A DNA stretch of 64,000 nt from Cymbidium sinense (GCA_021442155.1 CM038214.1:25916450-25980449), one strand, 5' to 3'; shown: positions 26,896 through 40,760, numbered from the stretch's first letter. Notes: generated by a model from the sequence alone, not told the origin. Made by a program: numbers and translations.

Positions 26896-28488
26896 AAATG
26901 TAAACCCTAAATAAAACTTAAAATAAAATAAAACTTAAATCTAAATAAAATAATAACCTAAGGTGACTTAAACCCTAAAATAAATTAAAAAAAATAAAAC
27001 TAAACTAAAATAAAATAAATAAAAACCTAAACTAAACTAAAAAACTTAAATAAACATCAAAAATAAAAAACCTAAATAAACTAAAAACTAAATGTAAAAT
27101 AAAAATAAAATAAAATAAAATAAAATAAAATAAAAAGTAAAAAAAATCTTGAAACTAAAATGAAAACTAAAAATAAATAAAAAATAAAACCTAAACCTTA
27201 AATTACAAAAAACATAAACCTAAAATAAACATAAACTTAAATTAAAATAAACTTAACTAAAATAAATAAAACCTAAACCTTAAACACTAAACCCTAAACC
27301 CTAATCCCCAAAACCCTGAACCCTGAACCTGAAGCCCTAAACTGGAAACCCTAAACCCTAAACCCAAAGCCTATAAACCTAAACCAATACTAAATAAAAC
27401 CTATAAATAAAATAAATAAGAAAACTTAAACTTAAATAAAATAAAAATAATAACAAATAATAAAAACCTAAACTAAAACCTAAAACTAAACCTAAACCTA
27501 AAGGTAAAAATAAAATTAAATAAAATATAAAAGCTAAGCTAAAAAAAATAAATAAAAACCTAAACTACACTAAAAAAATAGAATAAACCTAAAAAAAACC
27601 TAAATGTAAAATAAAAATAAAATCAACCTAAAATAAAAAAATAAGAACAAAATAGAAATCTAAACCTATGCAATAAACCTAAAAATAAAACCTAAAAGTA
27701 AATAAAAAATAAAACCTAAACCCTAAACTAAAAAAAATCTAAAGTTAAAATAAAAATAAAATAAACCTAAAGCTAAATATAAAAAAACTAAAATAAAATA
27801 ATTAAAACCTGAACGTGAACCTAAAATATACTAAACCTAATCTCAAAGCTAAACTAAATAAAATAAAATAAATGAAAAAAAACCCAATCCTAAAAATAAA
27901 CCTAAAATAGAAACCTAAAACCTAAACCTAAAAAATCTAAAATAAAAACCTAAAGCTAAAAATAAAAAATAAAACCTAAACTTAAAATTATAAAATAAAA
28001 CTTAAACCTAAAAATAAAATAGAAATAAAACTAAACAAAAAAATTAACGTAAACCTAACCTAAAAAATAAACTAAAATAAAAAATTTAAACTAAAAAAAA
28101 TTAACATGAAATAAATAAACTAAACTAAAAAAAGTAAACCTAAATAAACATATAAAATAAACTAAATAAACTAAATAAACCTAAACCTATCAATTTCTTT
28201 AATTATTTTTTTTGAAAAAAACCTAAACCCTAAACACTATATCCTAAACCCTAAACTCTAAAACTAATTGTAAACAGTATGCCCTAAACCTACAACCCTA
28301 AACCCTAAACCCTAAACCTTTAACACTAGACCCTAAAACCAAAATTAACCCTAAACTATAAACCCTAAGCACTAAGCCATAAAATGTAATCATTAAACCC
28401 TAAACCCTAGACCCTAACCCTAACCATAAACCTAACCCTAAACCTTAAAGCCTAAAGCCTAAAGCTTAAAACCCTAGATTTAACTTGG
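26896..28488 (+). repeat. A-rich composite array leading into island E
   Basis: This is collinear with 14460-16030: sub-blocks at 26896 and 27370, the long A-rich block 27420-28190, the TAAACCTAAACCTATC boundary with a T-rich stretch, then CCCTAAA repeats with the same variants (GCCTAAAGCCTAAAGC) running into island E. From about 27250 on, the repeats are no longer rewritten. No gene is visible. Confidence 0.85.
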
Positions 28489-31361
28489 ACAATTCTAGGT
28501 TTCCTTATCTCAGAACTTAATCTAACCTTTTGATGTATACTGTCCATTCATCTTTTATCTGTATGCCTCTTTATTTTTTATCATTATGTTCCTTTTTGTG
28601 TCTTTTGTGGATGCTTCACACAGATATTACTTGCTATCTTGATCTCTGTGTCATGATTTGGTGTTTTAATTGCTTCTCCTTCATTTGGAGGCTCTCTGCT
28701 TTTGGCATTTAGGCGAAAAGGCATTGTTGACTATGTGCATACTAATACTCGCATTGGAATTTTGTTGAGCTATGTGCTATTAGTTTTATAACACCAATCC
28801 TATTGGGGATTTTAATATCAATCGCCTTCATTCCTAATCTAGGGGCTTAATCATTCTTTGGATGGAGATATTTATTTTGATGGGTTTAGCTCGCCATTAA
28901 TTTTGCAACTGCTATTTCTCAAAGATATTACTTGGAGCATCTTAGTTATCTATGTTGTTTCTATGCATTGTATTAGTGTTCACTATGGTTGCAATATTTA
29001 TTTTGATGATTTATTATTAAGTTGTTGGATTTTAGCGATAATGACTGGCTTTTGACATTTTGCTTGTCTCCCTATTAGATCTTGGCTCATATTCTCTTTG
29101 AATCTAGCTTGGTGACATTTTCCTTTTATTTGGGGTTATCTTTTATTTTATTTTTATGAAGAGGTTTTTTGGCCTTTTTGCTGATATTTATCTTCTTGGT
29201 TGTTGTCTATATTGGAATCTGGACCCCATTTAGCATGCTCTCTTTGGAATCCACTTTCTGATTCAGCAGGGTCCCTTTGGTGGGATCTTGTTGTGGGGGG
29301 CTTTCTTCTTTTCTTCCACCTGCCATGGTTGTTTTTTTTTCAAGTTTTCTTACCTCTTGACCTCCCTTTTGGCAGACTTATTATTGTGTAGAACTTTGAT
29401 ATTACTTCTTGGTTATCTTTTTATGCTTCTTTTACTTTGCTTGGGTGGAATCTCTAGCATTCTGTTGTTTCTTTCTGCACTATATATTTTTTTGACCTGG
29501 ATGGAGTTTCTTCAAATTATTTTTGGCTATTTTATTCAGTAGATCCTTTTTGTGCAGAATGTTTCTGAGATTAGGGCTTTGGTCAATCTCTTTTACTGCT
29601 CTTGTCTGAAGATAATTTGTTTTTTGCTGGCTGTCTTCTCTTGCTCCCTGCAAGAATGGGTTTTCATGTTGGCCTCTCTTTTTGGTTTTTACTGTGTTTA
29701 TCCTCTCATTCTGGGCCCTACTGCTAAACTGTATTTTCTGATCTAGAAAGGTCTTGTTATTCCTTTCAATGCTAGTCATTGGTTTTTTGGGTCCTATTTC
29801 CAAATTGTTGTCTTTGTGATTTATGGTTGTTTTTTTATTCTCAATTTTCCAACAGTTTGTGTTATTATCAGCTGGGCTATTTTTGATCACACATGTTATT
29901 GCTGTTTACATCCTGGTTCTGTTTGCCATAGTCAAAATTCTTCTTTTTTATTATGGGATCCATTTTATGCACTATCTTAATGGCTTTTCCTATGGTCAAC
30001 TTGTTGATACCTCCTTTCTTAGTTGTTGGATGATATGGACCCTTGAGGCTACTGTCAATCTTGCTATTTCTGGACTTGTTTCCAATGCTCAGTAGGTTTG
30101 GAGTTACTTAATAGATTTTCATTCTGCCTTTGCTGAGGTTGTGGGTACTACTATTAACTCTAGTGGGAATTACTTGAACTCATTCATTCTCTATTTTATA
30201 TCTTGCTCACCCAGCTTGTTATTACTGTCATTGCTTTTGGCTGGATTCTTGTTCTACTATTCAAATTCTTGTTACTAAACTTTTGGATCTGATTATCTCT
30301 TCCTGGAATGTTTTGTGGTGTGGATCTGCTCTCTACCTAATTTTTATTATCTGCTACTTTCTTTCCCCTTCGACTTATGTATGTCATCAATTGGGTGGGG
30401 TTTCTTGACTTTCTAGTTTCTTACAGCTTACTTAATTCATCTGGCTGGCAATGTGGTGTTCACTATTTATTGATTTGCAGGTTATGGGCTTTGCAGCCGG
30501 CCTAAAAACCATTTTAATTCTTTCCTCTCTTATCTTTTGCCTAGCTTTGTTAGACTAATGCATACCACTATTAAGATGATCTTAACTAATTCACATTCAA
30601 ACCCTATCATGCTCTATCTGAATGGGTAGACTTATAGTGAGCTTGCTGCCTAATACTGAATATAATGTACTTCTTGTATTGGTGCTGGGAATTCATTGAC
30701 ATGGTGTCTTATATCGGGTCTTATTTCCAGGATGGGAACCCCTTTCTCATTCTGGCTTCTGCTGATTCTCTATCTATCCTGTATTTGATTATATTTACAG
30801 GTACTAAGGATATCAAGACTTTTATCAAATGGATGCAATACAGGTTTGTTGGCTATGATGGTTGTGAGGATTTCACTCCCTTTTGGTTTGGTAGTAGCTC
30901 TTGTGATGTAACCCTTCTGCTGAAGTTTGGATGCTCATATTTTCCTCTTCCCCAACTTAGTGTGACTGAGCTTGAGCCTTCTCTATCACAACTCTTTACT
31001 ATCATTCTCAGATTATGCAATTTTCAGTTATCATTTTGTTTATATTACCTTCTAACTTCTTTCTTTTACATTCTTGCAGGTGCTTCTCTCTTGTCCTCTT
31101 GTAGGTTTGCTCCAGAGTGTCATGCATTCTCCCATCCTACAGAGCATTGGCCCTAATCTTCCATTGGCTTATTATGTTAATCAATTTGTATCATTTGATT
31201 GATTTATTGATTTCTTTTGCTTTTGGTTATACTTAGATAGGGGATTTACTCCCTAGGCTGATTGTAGCTCTTTGAGCAATAGTTCTGGAGTTTATCCCCT
31301 TTAAGGACCTTTTAACCCTCTTTTTGTGGTAATAAAATTCCCCTACATGGGGTTCCCCCCC
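28489..31361 (+). mobile_element. T-rich retroposon-like island E (copy of C with deletions)
   Basis: It starts at the same TTAACTTGGACAATT sequence as island C and ends with AATAAA (31331-31336), the CCCCTACATGGGG hairpin and an A-run (31362-31369). Relative to C it lacks about 840 bases: TTTATATCTT at about 30200 joins directly to GCTCACCCAG, which in C lie at 17782 and 18620. Between 28700 and 29150 it also has many tiny losses, often CTG read as CG. Open frames such as 30665-31156 and the charged minus-strand frame 29480-29890 have no recognisable domain. I call no gene. Confidence 0.6.
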
Positions 31362-31369
31362 AAAAAAAA
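31331..31369 (+). promoter_or_regulatory. Polyadenylation-like 3' end of island E
   Basis: AATAAA, the CCCCTACATGGGG hairpin, a C-run lengthened to seven, then eight As. The long C-run followed by an A-run is a place where homopolymer length may be misread. Confidence 0.6.
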
Positions 31370-31838
31370 GGCCTAAAACCCTAGACATTAAACCCTAACC
31401 CATAAACCTTAAAGCCCAAACCAAAAACCTTAAACCTTAATCTAACGCAAAACCCTAGGCTAACCCTAAACCCTAAACCAAAAAAACCCTAAACCCTAAA
31501 GCCAAATCACTAAACCCAAAAGCCTAAAACCTAAAGTCTAACCCTAAATGCTAAACCCAAAAACCTAAAATCCTAAACCCTAAAACCCTAAACCCTAAAC
31601 CTTAAACCCTAATCCCTAAACCCTAAACCCGAACGTAAACCATAAACCTAAAATTAACCCTAAACCCTAAACCTACAACCCTAAACCCCTAAACCCTAAA
31701 CCCTAAAAGCATAAACCCTAACTCTACACCTTAAACCATAAACCCTAAACCCTAAGACACTGAGCCCTAACCCCAATACCCTAAACCCTATACCCCAAAC
31801 CCTAAACCCAAACTCTAAACCATAAACCCTAAACTAAT
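31370..31838 (+). repeat. Telomere-like spacer between islands E and F
   Basis: Degenerate CCCTAAA repeats carrying the same order of variants as 19803-20225, slightly longer through insertion of a few heptamers near 31745-31790. No gene is visible. Confidence 0.85.
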
Positions 31839-33472
31839 GGGTGTCTTTATGGCTAGCTAGCTATTATTTGTTGTCTTGGTTGTTTGTTGTCTTGGTTATC
31901 TGTTGTCTTTTTTTTTTAGGATTCCAATGTTGGCTGTCCTTTGAACCCCTTAAGTGTCTATGATGTTTCTCTATTCTATATTTGGATTATCTTATGGTGG
32001 GTGCAATAATTGTTTTGTTGTTTTATCTATTGGCTATGGGACTTTAGGGTCCAACATCCAGCAATGCTTATGGGGTTGGCTTACTAATTATCTTTGCTAT
32101 TTTTTTCTGGGTTGATGCTTATCACCTGATATCTGTGTACTACTTAATCTGCTACTATTTTTTTCATCTTGGTTCAGTTAGGATTGCACAAATCCCTGTG
32201 ATTATGCTTCTATCTACTTGGTTTTTATCTTATGCACTATCTATTCTGAATGGGTGGTTCTATGGCTAGCTGCTATCTTTTGTTGTCTTGCTATCTTGGT
32301 TGTTTGTTGATCTGGATTATCGAGTTTTGTGCCCAGCATGTATTCTGGGGCTGTCTTTCTGGCTATTTTTATTTGGTGATGTTTACGGTGGGATACAGCC
32401 TATTTCCTGAGGTTAGTGGTACAACTAATCCATTGCTGCATCCTCACCTTGGTCCTATTAGACTTCTGCAACACTTGTTGTATTTGGGTTTGGGTTCTGC
32501 TGCCTTGCTTTACATTTTCTTTTTGTTAACTTCTGTAATGGTTATTAATAAGAGGGTTGTTAACATCTGCACTGCTTATTATGATTGTGTTTCTTTTCTC
32601 GACTATACTCCAGGGCTGTACTCCGGCCGAAAGTTTCATATATGTCTCACATGTTTGGCTCATTGATTTGCTTAGTAGGATTTCAGCAGGTTGCTATTTG
32701 TTGTTCTCTTGTGGTGGGTTTTTATGCTGGCCTAATTATACTTTTGGCTATGGTTTTAAAAGGGATTCTCGTAAAGATGGCTCATTTTGATATGTATAGG
32801 GATTCTCATGCCATGGTGACTATATTGATGATAATTTTCCAGCATGGGACCCCTTATCTTTCTGCTCTTTGCTATCTCCTTTCTATATTATATATGGCTT
32901 TGTTTAGGTTTGCAGGTACTAAGGCCCATAAGACTTTCAACAAATGGCTGCTTTCTTCTCACAGGTTTGTAGGCTATGATGGCTATGATGATTTCACTAC
33001 TTCTTGGTTTGGTAGTAGCTCTTGATGTATATTTGAAGTTTGGATGCTCATATTTGCTACCTGGTGTGTGTGAGCGAGCCTTCTTTCACACACTTCTCTA
33101 TAATTTTCCTCGGATTATGCTGCTTTCATTTTTTACTTTCTCTGTACAGCTTTAACTATTCTAATTTCTATCTTTCTTCATTTTTGCCGATGCACTTCTC
33201 TTATTCTCTTGCAAGTTTGCTCTCTACTGGCATGCATTCTATCATCCTGAAGAGCTTTGGCCCTGATCTATTCATTGGCTTATCTATGTTAATCACTTTG
33301 TATCTTTTGCTTTACTTTTCTCTTTTATTTTACTTTTGGTTGTACTTAGATAGGGGATTTACTCTCTAGGCTGATTGTAGCTCTTTGAGCAGTAATTTTG
33401 GAGTTTATCCCCTCTTAAGGATCTTGTAACCCTCTTTTCGTGGCAATAAAATTCCCCTATATGGGGTTTCCC
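31839..33472 (+). mobile_element. T-rich retroposon-like island F (copy of D)
   Basis: Collinear with island D from the ATGGGTGNCTTTATGGCTAG start to the AATAAA (33445-33450), CCCCTATATGGGG and A-run (33473-33482) end. Differences include small losses at 32627-32635 (CCTGGCC in D, CCGGCC here) and a patch at 33005-33080 where several short segments are missing. The open frames (32250-32666, 32585-33025, 33040-33369) are pieces of the same hydrophobic frames as in D, broken in different places. No known domain. Confidence 0.6.
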
Positions 33473-33482
33473 AAAAAAAAAA
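33445..33482 (+). promoter_or_regulatory. Polyadenylation-like 3' end of island F
   Basis: AATAAA, then CCCCTATATGGGG (perfect inverted repeat), TTTCCC and ten As, as in island D. Confidence 0.65.
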
Positions 33483-34887
33483 CCATAAACCCTAAACAAT
33501 AAACATTAAACCTTAAAAACCTAAAAACCTAAATAAACTAAATAAAACCTAAAATTAAAATAAATTAAATAAAATGTAAAAATAAAATAAATTAAAAAAA
33601 CCTAAACCTATATAAAATAGAAATCTAAACTAAAAACTAAACCCAAACATAAACCTAAACATAAAAATAAAATAAAATAATAAATAAAAACTAAATTAAA
33701 ATAAAATAAATAAAACCTTAACTAAACTAAAAAAATAAAATAAACTTAAAAATAAAATACCTAAATAAAATAAAAAACTAAATGGAAAATAAAAAAATAA
33801 ACATAAAATAAAAATTAAATAATAACCTATACCTAAAAAATAACTCAAAAATAATACCTAACAATAATTAAAGAACTAAACCTAAACCCTAAACTTAAAA
33901 AAAAACCTAAACCTAAAATAAACAAAAGAAAATAAACATAAACCTAAAATAAAATAAATTAAACTTAAACCCTTAATCCTAAACCCAAAACCCCAAACCT
34001 AAAATCATAAACCCTAAACCCTAAACCCTAAAACCTTAAACCCTAAACCCTAAACCCTAAAACCTAAACCCTAAACCCTAAAACCTAAACCCTAAAACCT
34101 ACAACCCTAAACCCTAAACCCTAAACCCTAAACACTAAACCCTAAATCCCAAACCCTAAACCCTAAACCTTAAACCCTAAACTAAAAACCTTAAACCCTA
34201 AACCCTAAAAGCCTAAAACCCTAAAAACCTAAAAACATAAACCTAAACTAAATATAACCTAAAAATAAAATAAATAAATAAACTTAAACCTAAATAAAAT
34301 AAAAACCTAAACTAAAACCTAAACTAAACTTAAAACAAAAATAAAAATATTAAAAACTAATTTAAAATAAAATTAAATAAAAACCTACATTAAACTAAAA
34401 ATAAAATAAAACTAAAAGTAACCTAAATAGAAAAAAAAATCAACCTAAAATAAAAACCTAAACCTAAGTAATAAACTTAAAAATAAATAAAAAATAAAAC
34501 CTAAACCTAAAATAAATAAATAAAAAATTAAACCTAGACTAGAAAAAACTAAGCCAAAATAAATAAAACCTAAACCTAAACCTGAAATAAAGTAAACCTA
34601 AACAAAAACCTAAACTAAATAAAATAAAATAAACTAAAAATAAACCTAAACTTAAAGATAAACCTAAAATAAAAATCTAAAATCTAAAAGTAAAAAATGT
34701 AAAATAAAAAGCTAAATCTAAACCTTAAAAAATAAAAATAAAACATAAACCTAAAAAAAAACTAAACTAGAAAAATAAACGTAAACCTAAAAAAAAACTA
34801 AAATAAAAAACCTAAACTAAAATAAATAAGCTAAACAAAATAAAAATAAAAATAAACATAAGAAAAAATCTAAAATAAATTAAATAA

Positions 34888-34914
34888 ACCTAAACCTACC
34901 GGTTTCATCAATTA
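34888..34914 (+). repeat. Unit-boundary motif with CCGG core
   Basis: AACCTAAACCTACC followed by GGTTTCATCAATT closes the A-rich block after island F. It is a variant of the boundary found throughout the right half of the window. Confidence 0.55.
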
Positions 34915-37900
34915 AAAAAACCCAAAATGCTAAACCTTAAACCCTAAACACTAAATCCTAAACCCTAAAGCCTAAACCATAAACACTAAAACTAACCTTA
35001 ATCCTTAAAGTTTCTACAACCCTAAACTTAAACCCTAAAACCTTAGCTAAAACCCTAAAACCCTAAACTATAAACACTAAACACTAAATCAGAAACTAAT
35101 CCAAAACTAAACCTAAACCCTAAATAATAAAACTAAACCTTAAAGTTTAAACTATAAACCTAAACTTGTTATCTTAAACTTAAGATATCCCAAACCTTAA
35201 ACCTAAAACCTTAAACCTAAAGTTTAACACTAAACCTAAAACTTAAACTCACCTTAAACCTTAAACTAAACTATAAAACTCTAAACTTAAACTTAAACTC
35301 GAACCCTAAACCTACAACCCTAAACTAACCCTAAACCCTAAACCTATAATTCTAAACCTAAAACCCTAAATGATAAAACCCAAAACCTTAACCCTAAAAC
35401 CTACAACCCTAAACCCTAAACCCTAAACCCCAAACCCTAAACATTAAACTATAAATCTTAAACCATAAAACTTAATCCCTAAAAAACTAAAAACCTAAAC
35501 TTAAACTAAATAACTCCTAAAATAAAATAAATAAAAAAACATGAACTAAAACCTAAAACTAAACCTAAACCTAATCCTAAAAATAAAATAAAATAAAAAA
35601 TAAAAACTAAATTAAAATAAAATAAATAAAACCTAAACTAAACTAAAAAAATAAAGTAAAACTAAAAATAAAAATCCTAAATAAAATAAAAACTAGATGC
35701 AAAATAAAAACAAATAAACCTAAAAGAAAATAAAATAAAAACTAAAAAAAAACTTGAACCTTAAAAAATAAACCTAAAAATAAAACTTAAAAATAAATAA
35801 AAACTTAAACCTAAAGCCCTAAACTATAAAAATCCTAAACCTAAAATTAACAAAATAAAATAAACATAAACCTAAACTTAAATAAACTAAACTAAAATAA
35901 ATAAAACCTAAACCATAAACCCAAAACCTAAACCCTAAAACCCTAAACCCTAAACCCTAAACCTTAAACCCTAAACCCTAAACTCTAAAAACCTAAAAGC
36001 CAAAATGTAAACTAAATAAAACCTAAAAATAAAATAAATAAATAAAAACTAAACCTAAATAAGATAAAATAAAAACCTAAACTAAAATCTAAATCTAAAT
36101 CTAAACCTAAACCTAAACTATAAAAAAAACTAAAATAAAAAAATATAAAATTAACCTAAATAAAATAAATAAAATCATAAACTAAACTAAAAAAATAAGT
36201 TAAACCTAAAAATAAAAAACCTAAATAAAATAATACATAAACATAAAATAAAAATAAATTAAACATAAAAAAATAAAATAAAAACTACATAAAAACCTAA
36301 ACCTAAACAATAAACCATAAAAAACCTAATATTAAATAAAAAATAAAACCTAAACCCTAAACAAAAAAAAATTAAACTAAAAACAAAAATACATAAACCT
36401 AATCATAAACTAAACTAAAATTAATAAAACCTAAACCTAAACCAAAAATAAACTAAACCTAAACTTAAACCAAAATTAAAGAAAATAAAATAAACTAGAA
36501 ATAAACCTAAACCTAAAATAAAAAATAAAACCTAAAAATAAACCTAAAATAAAAACTAAAGCTTAAACCTAAAAAATGAAATAAAAACCTAAACCTAAAC
36601 CTAAAAATAAAAAATAAAACCTAAACCTAAAAATGAAGTAAAAATAAAACTAAACTAGAAAATAAACATAAATCTAAACCCAAACCTAATAGATAAACTA
36701 AAATAAAAAATCAAAACTAAAAAAAATAAACATAAAATAAATAAATTACACTAAATAAAAGAAAAAATAAATCTAAATTAAAATATAAAATAAACTAAAT
36801 AAGCTGAATAAACCTAAACCTATCGGTTTAATTAATTTTTCTACAAAAAACCCTAAACCCTAAACCCTATGCCCTAAACACTAAATCATAAACACTAAAC
36901 CCTAAACCTTAAACATGCAACCCTAAACTTACAACCCTAAACCCTAACCCTAACCCTAACTCTAATCCCTAAAACTTAAACCCTAAACACCCTAAACCCT
37001 AAAGCCTAAATCCTCAACTTTAAATGCTAATATAACCCTAAACCATGAGCTAACCCTAAACCCCAAACCCTAAAAATCCTAAACTCTAAAGCCTAAACAC
37101 TAAACCTTAACCCTAAAACGTAAACTATAAACCCTAAAGCATAAACCCTAAACCCTAAACCCCAAATGCTAAAACCCTAAAACCCGAAACCCTAAACCCT
37201 GAATCGTAAACCCTAAACCCTTAACCCTGAATTGAAAGCCCTAAACCCTAAACCCTAAAAACCTTAAAACCTAAACTTACTAAATAAACATAAAAATAAA
37301 ATAAGTAAAAAAAAACTAAACCTAAATAAAATAAAATAAATAAAAATTAAATAAAAACTTAAACTAAAACATAAACCTAAATCTAAACCTAAACCTAAAA
37401 TAGAATAAAATAGAAAATAAAAACTAAACTAAAACAAAATAAATAAAAACTTAAACTAAACTAAAAGATAAAATAAAGTTAAAAGTAAAACATAAACTTA
37501 AAATAAAAATAAAATCAACCTAAAGTAAAAACTAAATAAAAACCTAAAACTAAGCAATAAACCTAAAAATATATAAAAATTAAAACCTAATCCTTAAATA
37601 GAAAAAAACCTAAATCTAAAAGAAATAAATAAAAACCTAAACATAAACTAAAATAAACTAAACTAAAATAAATAAAACCTAAACCTAAAATAATGTAAGC
37701 CTAAATATAAACTTAAACTAAATAAAATAAAATAAACTAAAAATAAGTCTAAACCTAAAAATAAACCTAAAATAAAAACCTAAAGCCTAAACCTAAAAAA
37801 GTAAAATAAAAACCAATACCTAAACCTAAACCTAAAAAATAACGTAGAAATAAAACTAAACTAAAAAAAACTTAAACCAAAACCTAAAAAATAAACTAAA

Positions 37901-40696
37901 TAAAAACCTAAACTAAAAAAAATAAACTAAACTAAATAAAATTAAAAATAAACATAAAAAATATAATATAAATTAAAAAAACCTAAACCTATCAGTTTCT
38001 TTATTTAAAAAAATGCTAAACCTTAAACCCTAAACCCTAAACACTAAATCGTTACAACCCTAAACCCTTAATAACCCTTAACCCTAAACCTTAAACCTTA
38101 AACCCTAAACCCTAAACCCTAAACTAATCCTAAACCCTAAACATAAAATACTAAACTGTAAACTCTAAACATTAAATCATAAACCCTAAACCCTAACCCT
38201 AACCTTAACCCTAAACCCTAAATCATAAACCTTAAACCCTAAACCTTAAAACATAAACTATCCCTAAATCCTAAACACTAAACTAAAGTAAACTATAAAC
38301 CTAAACTTTAATCTAACTATAAACCTGTTAACCTAAACCTAAAACTCCTAAAGTTAATACTAAACTCAAATCTCAAACTTAAACCTAACCTAAACTCCTA
38401 AACTTATAAACCCTAAATCTAAACTAAACCATAAAACCCTAAACCCTAAAACCTAAATCCTAAAACCCTTAACCCTAAACCCTAAACCCTAAACCCTAAA
38501 TTCTAAACCATAAAATATATAACCATAAACGTTAAACCTAAAACCCCAAACCCTAAACCCTAAACCCTAAACCATAAACCCTAAATCGCAAACCTTAAAC
38601 ACTAAAAGCCTAAAAACCTAAACCTAAACTAAATAAGACCTAAAAGTAAAATAAATAAAAAAACTAAACCTAAATAAAATAATAACTAAAACTAAAACCT
38701 AAACTTAATCCAAAACCTAAACCTAAAAATATATTAAAATAAAAACCTAAACCTACAAAATAAACCTAAAAATAAAACATAAAAATAAATAAAAAATTAG
38801 ACTTTAACCCTAAACTAAAAAAAAAACCTAAACCTAAAATAAACAAAATAAAATAAACATACACCTAAACTCAAACAAACTAAACTAAAATAAATAAAAA
38901 CCAAATCTTTAACCTTAAACCCTAAACCCTAAACCCTAAACTCTAAAAACCTAAAAACAAAAACCTAAACTAAATAAAACCTAAAAATAAAATAAATAAA
39001 AAACTTAAACCTAAATAAAATAAAAACCTAAACTAAAACCTAAACCTAAACCTAAAAATAAAATAAAATTTAAAATTTAAAATTAATTAAAATAAAAAAA
39101 ATAAAAACCTAGACTAAATTAAAAATAAAATAATACCTAAATGTAAAATAAAAAAAATAAACCTAAAATAAAATAAAATGAAAACTAAATAAAAACCTAA
39201 ACATAAATAATAAACATAAAAAAACCTAAAATAAAAACCTAAACCCTAAAAAAAATAAAAAAAACTATACCTAAAAAAACCTAAACCTAAACTAAAATAA
39301 ATAAAACCTAAACCTAAACCTAAACTTAAACCAAAACTAATTAAAATAAAATTAACCTAAACCTAAACTAAAAACCTAAAACTTAAACCTAAAAAAATAA
39401 AATAAAAACCTAAACCAAAATCTAAAAATAAAAAATAAATCCTAAATGTAAAAAATAAAATAAAAATAAAACTAAATTAAAAAATAAACATAAACTTAAA
39501 CCCAAACCTAAAAAATAAACTAAAATAAATAAACATCAAAAAAATAAAATAAACTAAATAAAAAATAAACTTAAATAAAAATATAAAATAAACTAAATAA
39601 ATTGAATAAACATAAACCTTAGTTCACTTAAATTAAAAAAAAAAACTCTATACCTTAAGCCTATACACTAAACACTAAATCCTAAACCCTAAGCCCTAAA
39701 CCCTAAACATACAACCCTAAACCTAAACCCTAACCCTAACCCAAAACCCTAAATCATAAACCCTAAACCCTAAAACCCTAAACTCTAAAGCCTAAACCCT
39801 CAACCTTAAACCCTAATCTGACCATAAACCCTAATCAAACCCAAACCCTAAACCCTAAAACCTAAACACTGAATCCTAAATAAACCCTAAACCCTAAATC
39901 CTAAAAACATAAAAATGTAAACCTAAACTAAATAAAACATAAAAATAAAATAAATAAAAAACCTAAACCTAAATAAAATAAAAAAATAAAATAAAATAAA
40001 ATAAAAACTAATAATAAACTAAATTAAATATAAAACCTAAAACTAAAACAAAATAAAATAAAAAATAAAAATAAACTAAAATGAAATAAATAAAAACCTA
40101 AACTAAACTAAAATAAAATAAAATGAATTTAAGAATAGAAAACCTAAATAAAATAAAAACTAAACGTACAATAAAAATAAAATAGACCTAAAATAAAATA
40201 TAATAAAAACTAAATAAAATCCTAAACCTAAAAATTAAACCTAAAAGTAAAGGAAATTTAAAACCTAAATCCAAAATATCAAAAACCTAAACCTAAAATA
40301 AAAATAAAATAAACCTAAACATAAAAAATAAAATAAAAACCTAAACATAAACCTAAAATAAAAAATAAAACCTAAACTTAATAAATATAATAAAAATAAA
40401 ACTCAAATAAAAAATAAACCTAAAATTAAACCTAAACCTAAGAAATAAACTAAAATAAAAAACCTAAACTAAAATAAATAAACCAAAAATAAATAAATTA
40501 AACTAAATAAAAATAAAAAATAAACTAAAAAAAAAAAGTATAATAAAATTTTAAATAAATAAACTAAACTAAATATACTAAACAAACCTAAACCTACTAG
40601 TTTACTTAATTTAAGCCCCTAAAAACACATAAGCCCTAAACCTTAAATCATAACCCTAAACCTTAAACCCTAAAAGTATAAACTCTATAACCTTAA

Positions 40697-40760
40697 ACCC
40701 TAAACCCTAAACCCTAAACCCTAAACCCTAACCTAAACCCTAAACCCTAAACCCTAAACC
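40697..40760 (+). repeat. Near-perfect CCCTAAA run
   Basis: Nine consecutive plant telomere heptamers with only one lost base. These short clean runs are much younger or better conserved than the surrounding degenerate repeats, but too short to be a functional telomere. Confidence 0.85.

Noticed and set aside
29480..29890. Charged minus-strand 136-codon frame in island E as a gene or a retroelement protein
   Set aside because: It is antisense to the poly(A)-tailed element, has no reverse transcriptase or endonuclease motif, and its Lys/Asn/Gln content is what the complement of T-rich DNA encodes. Island C does not keep the whole frame open.
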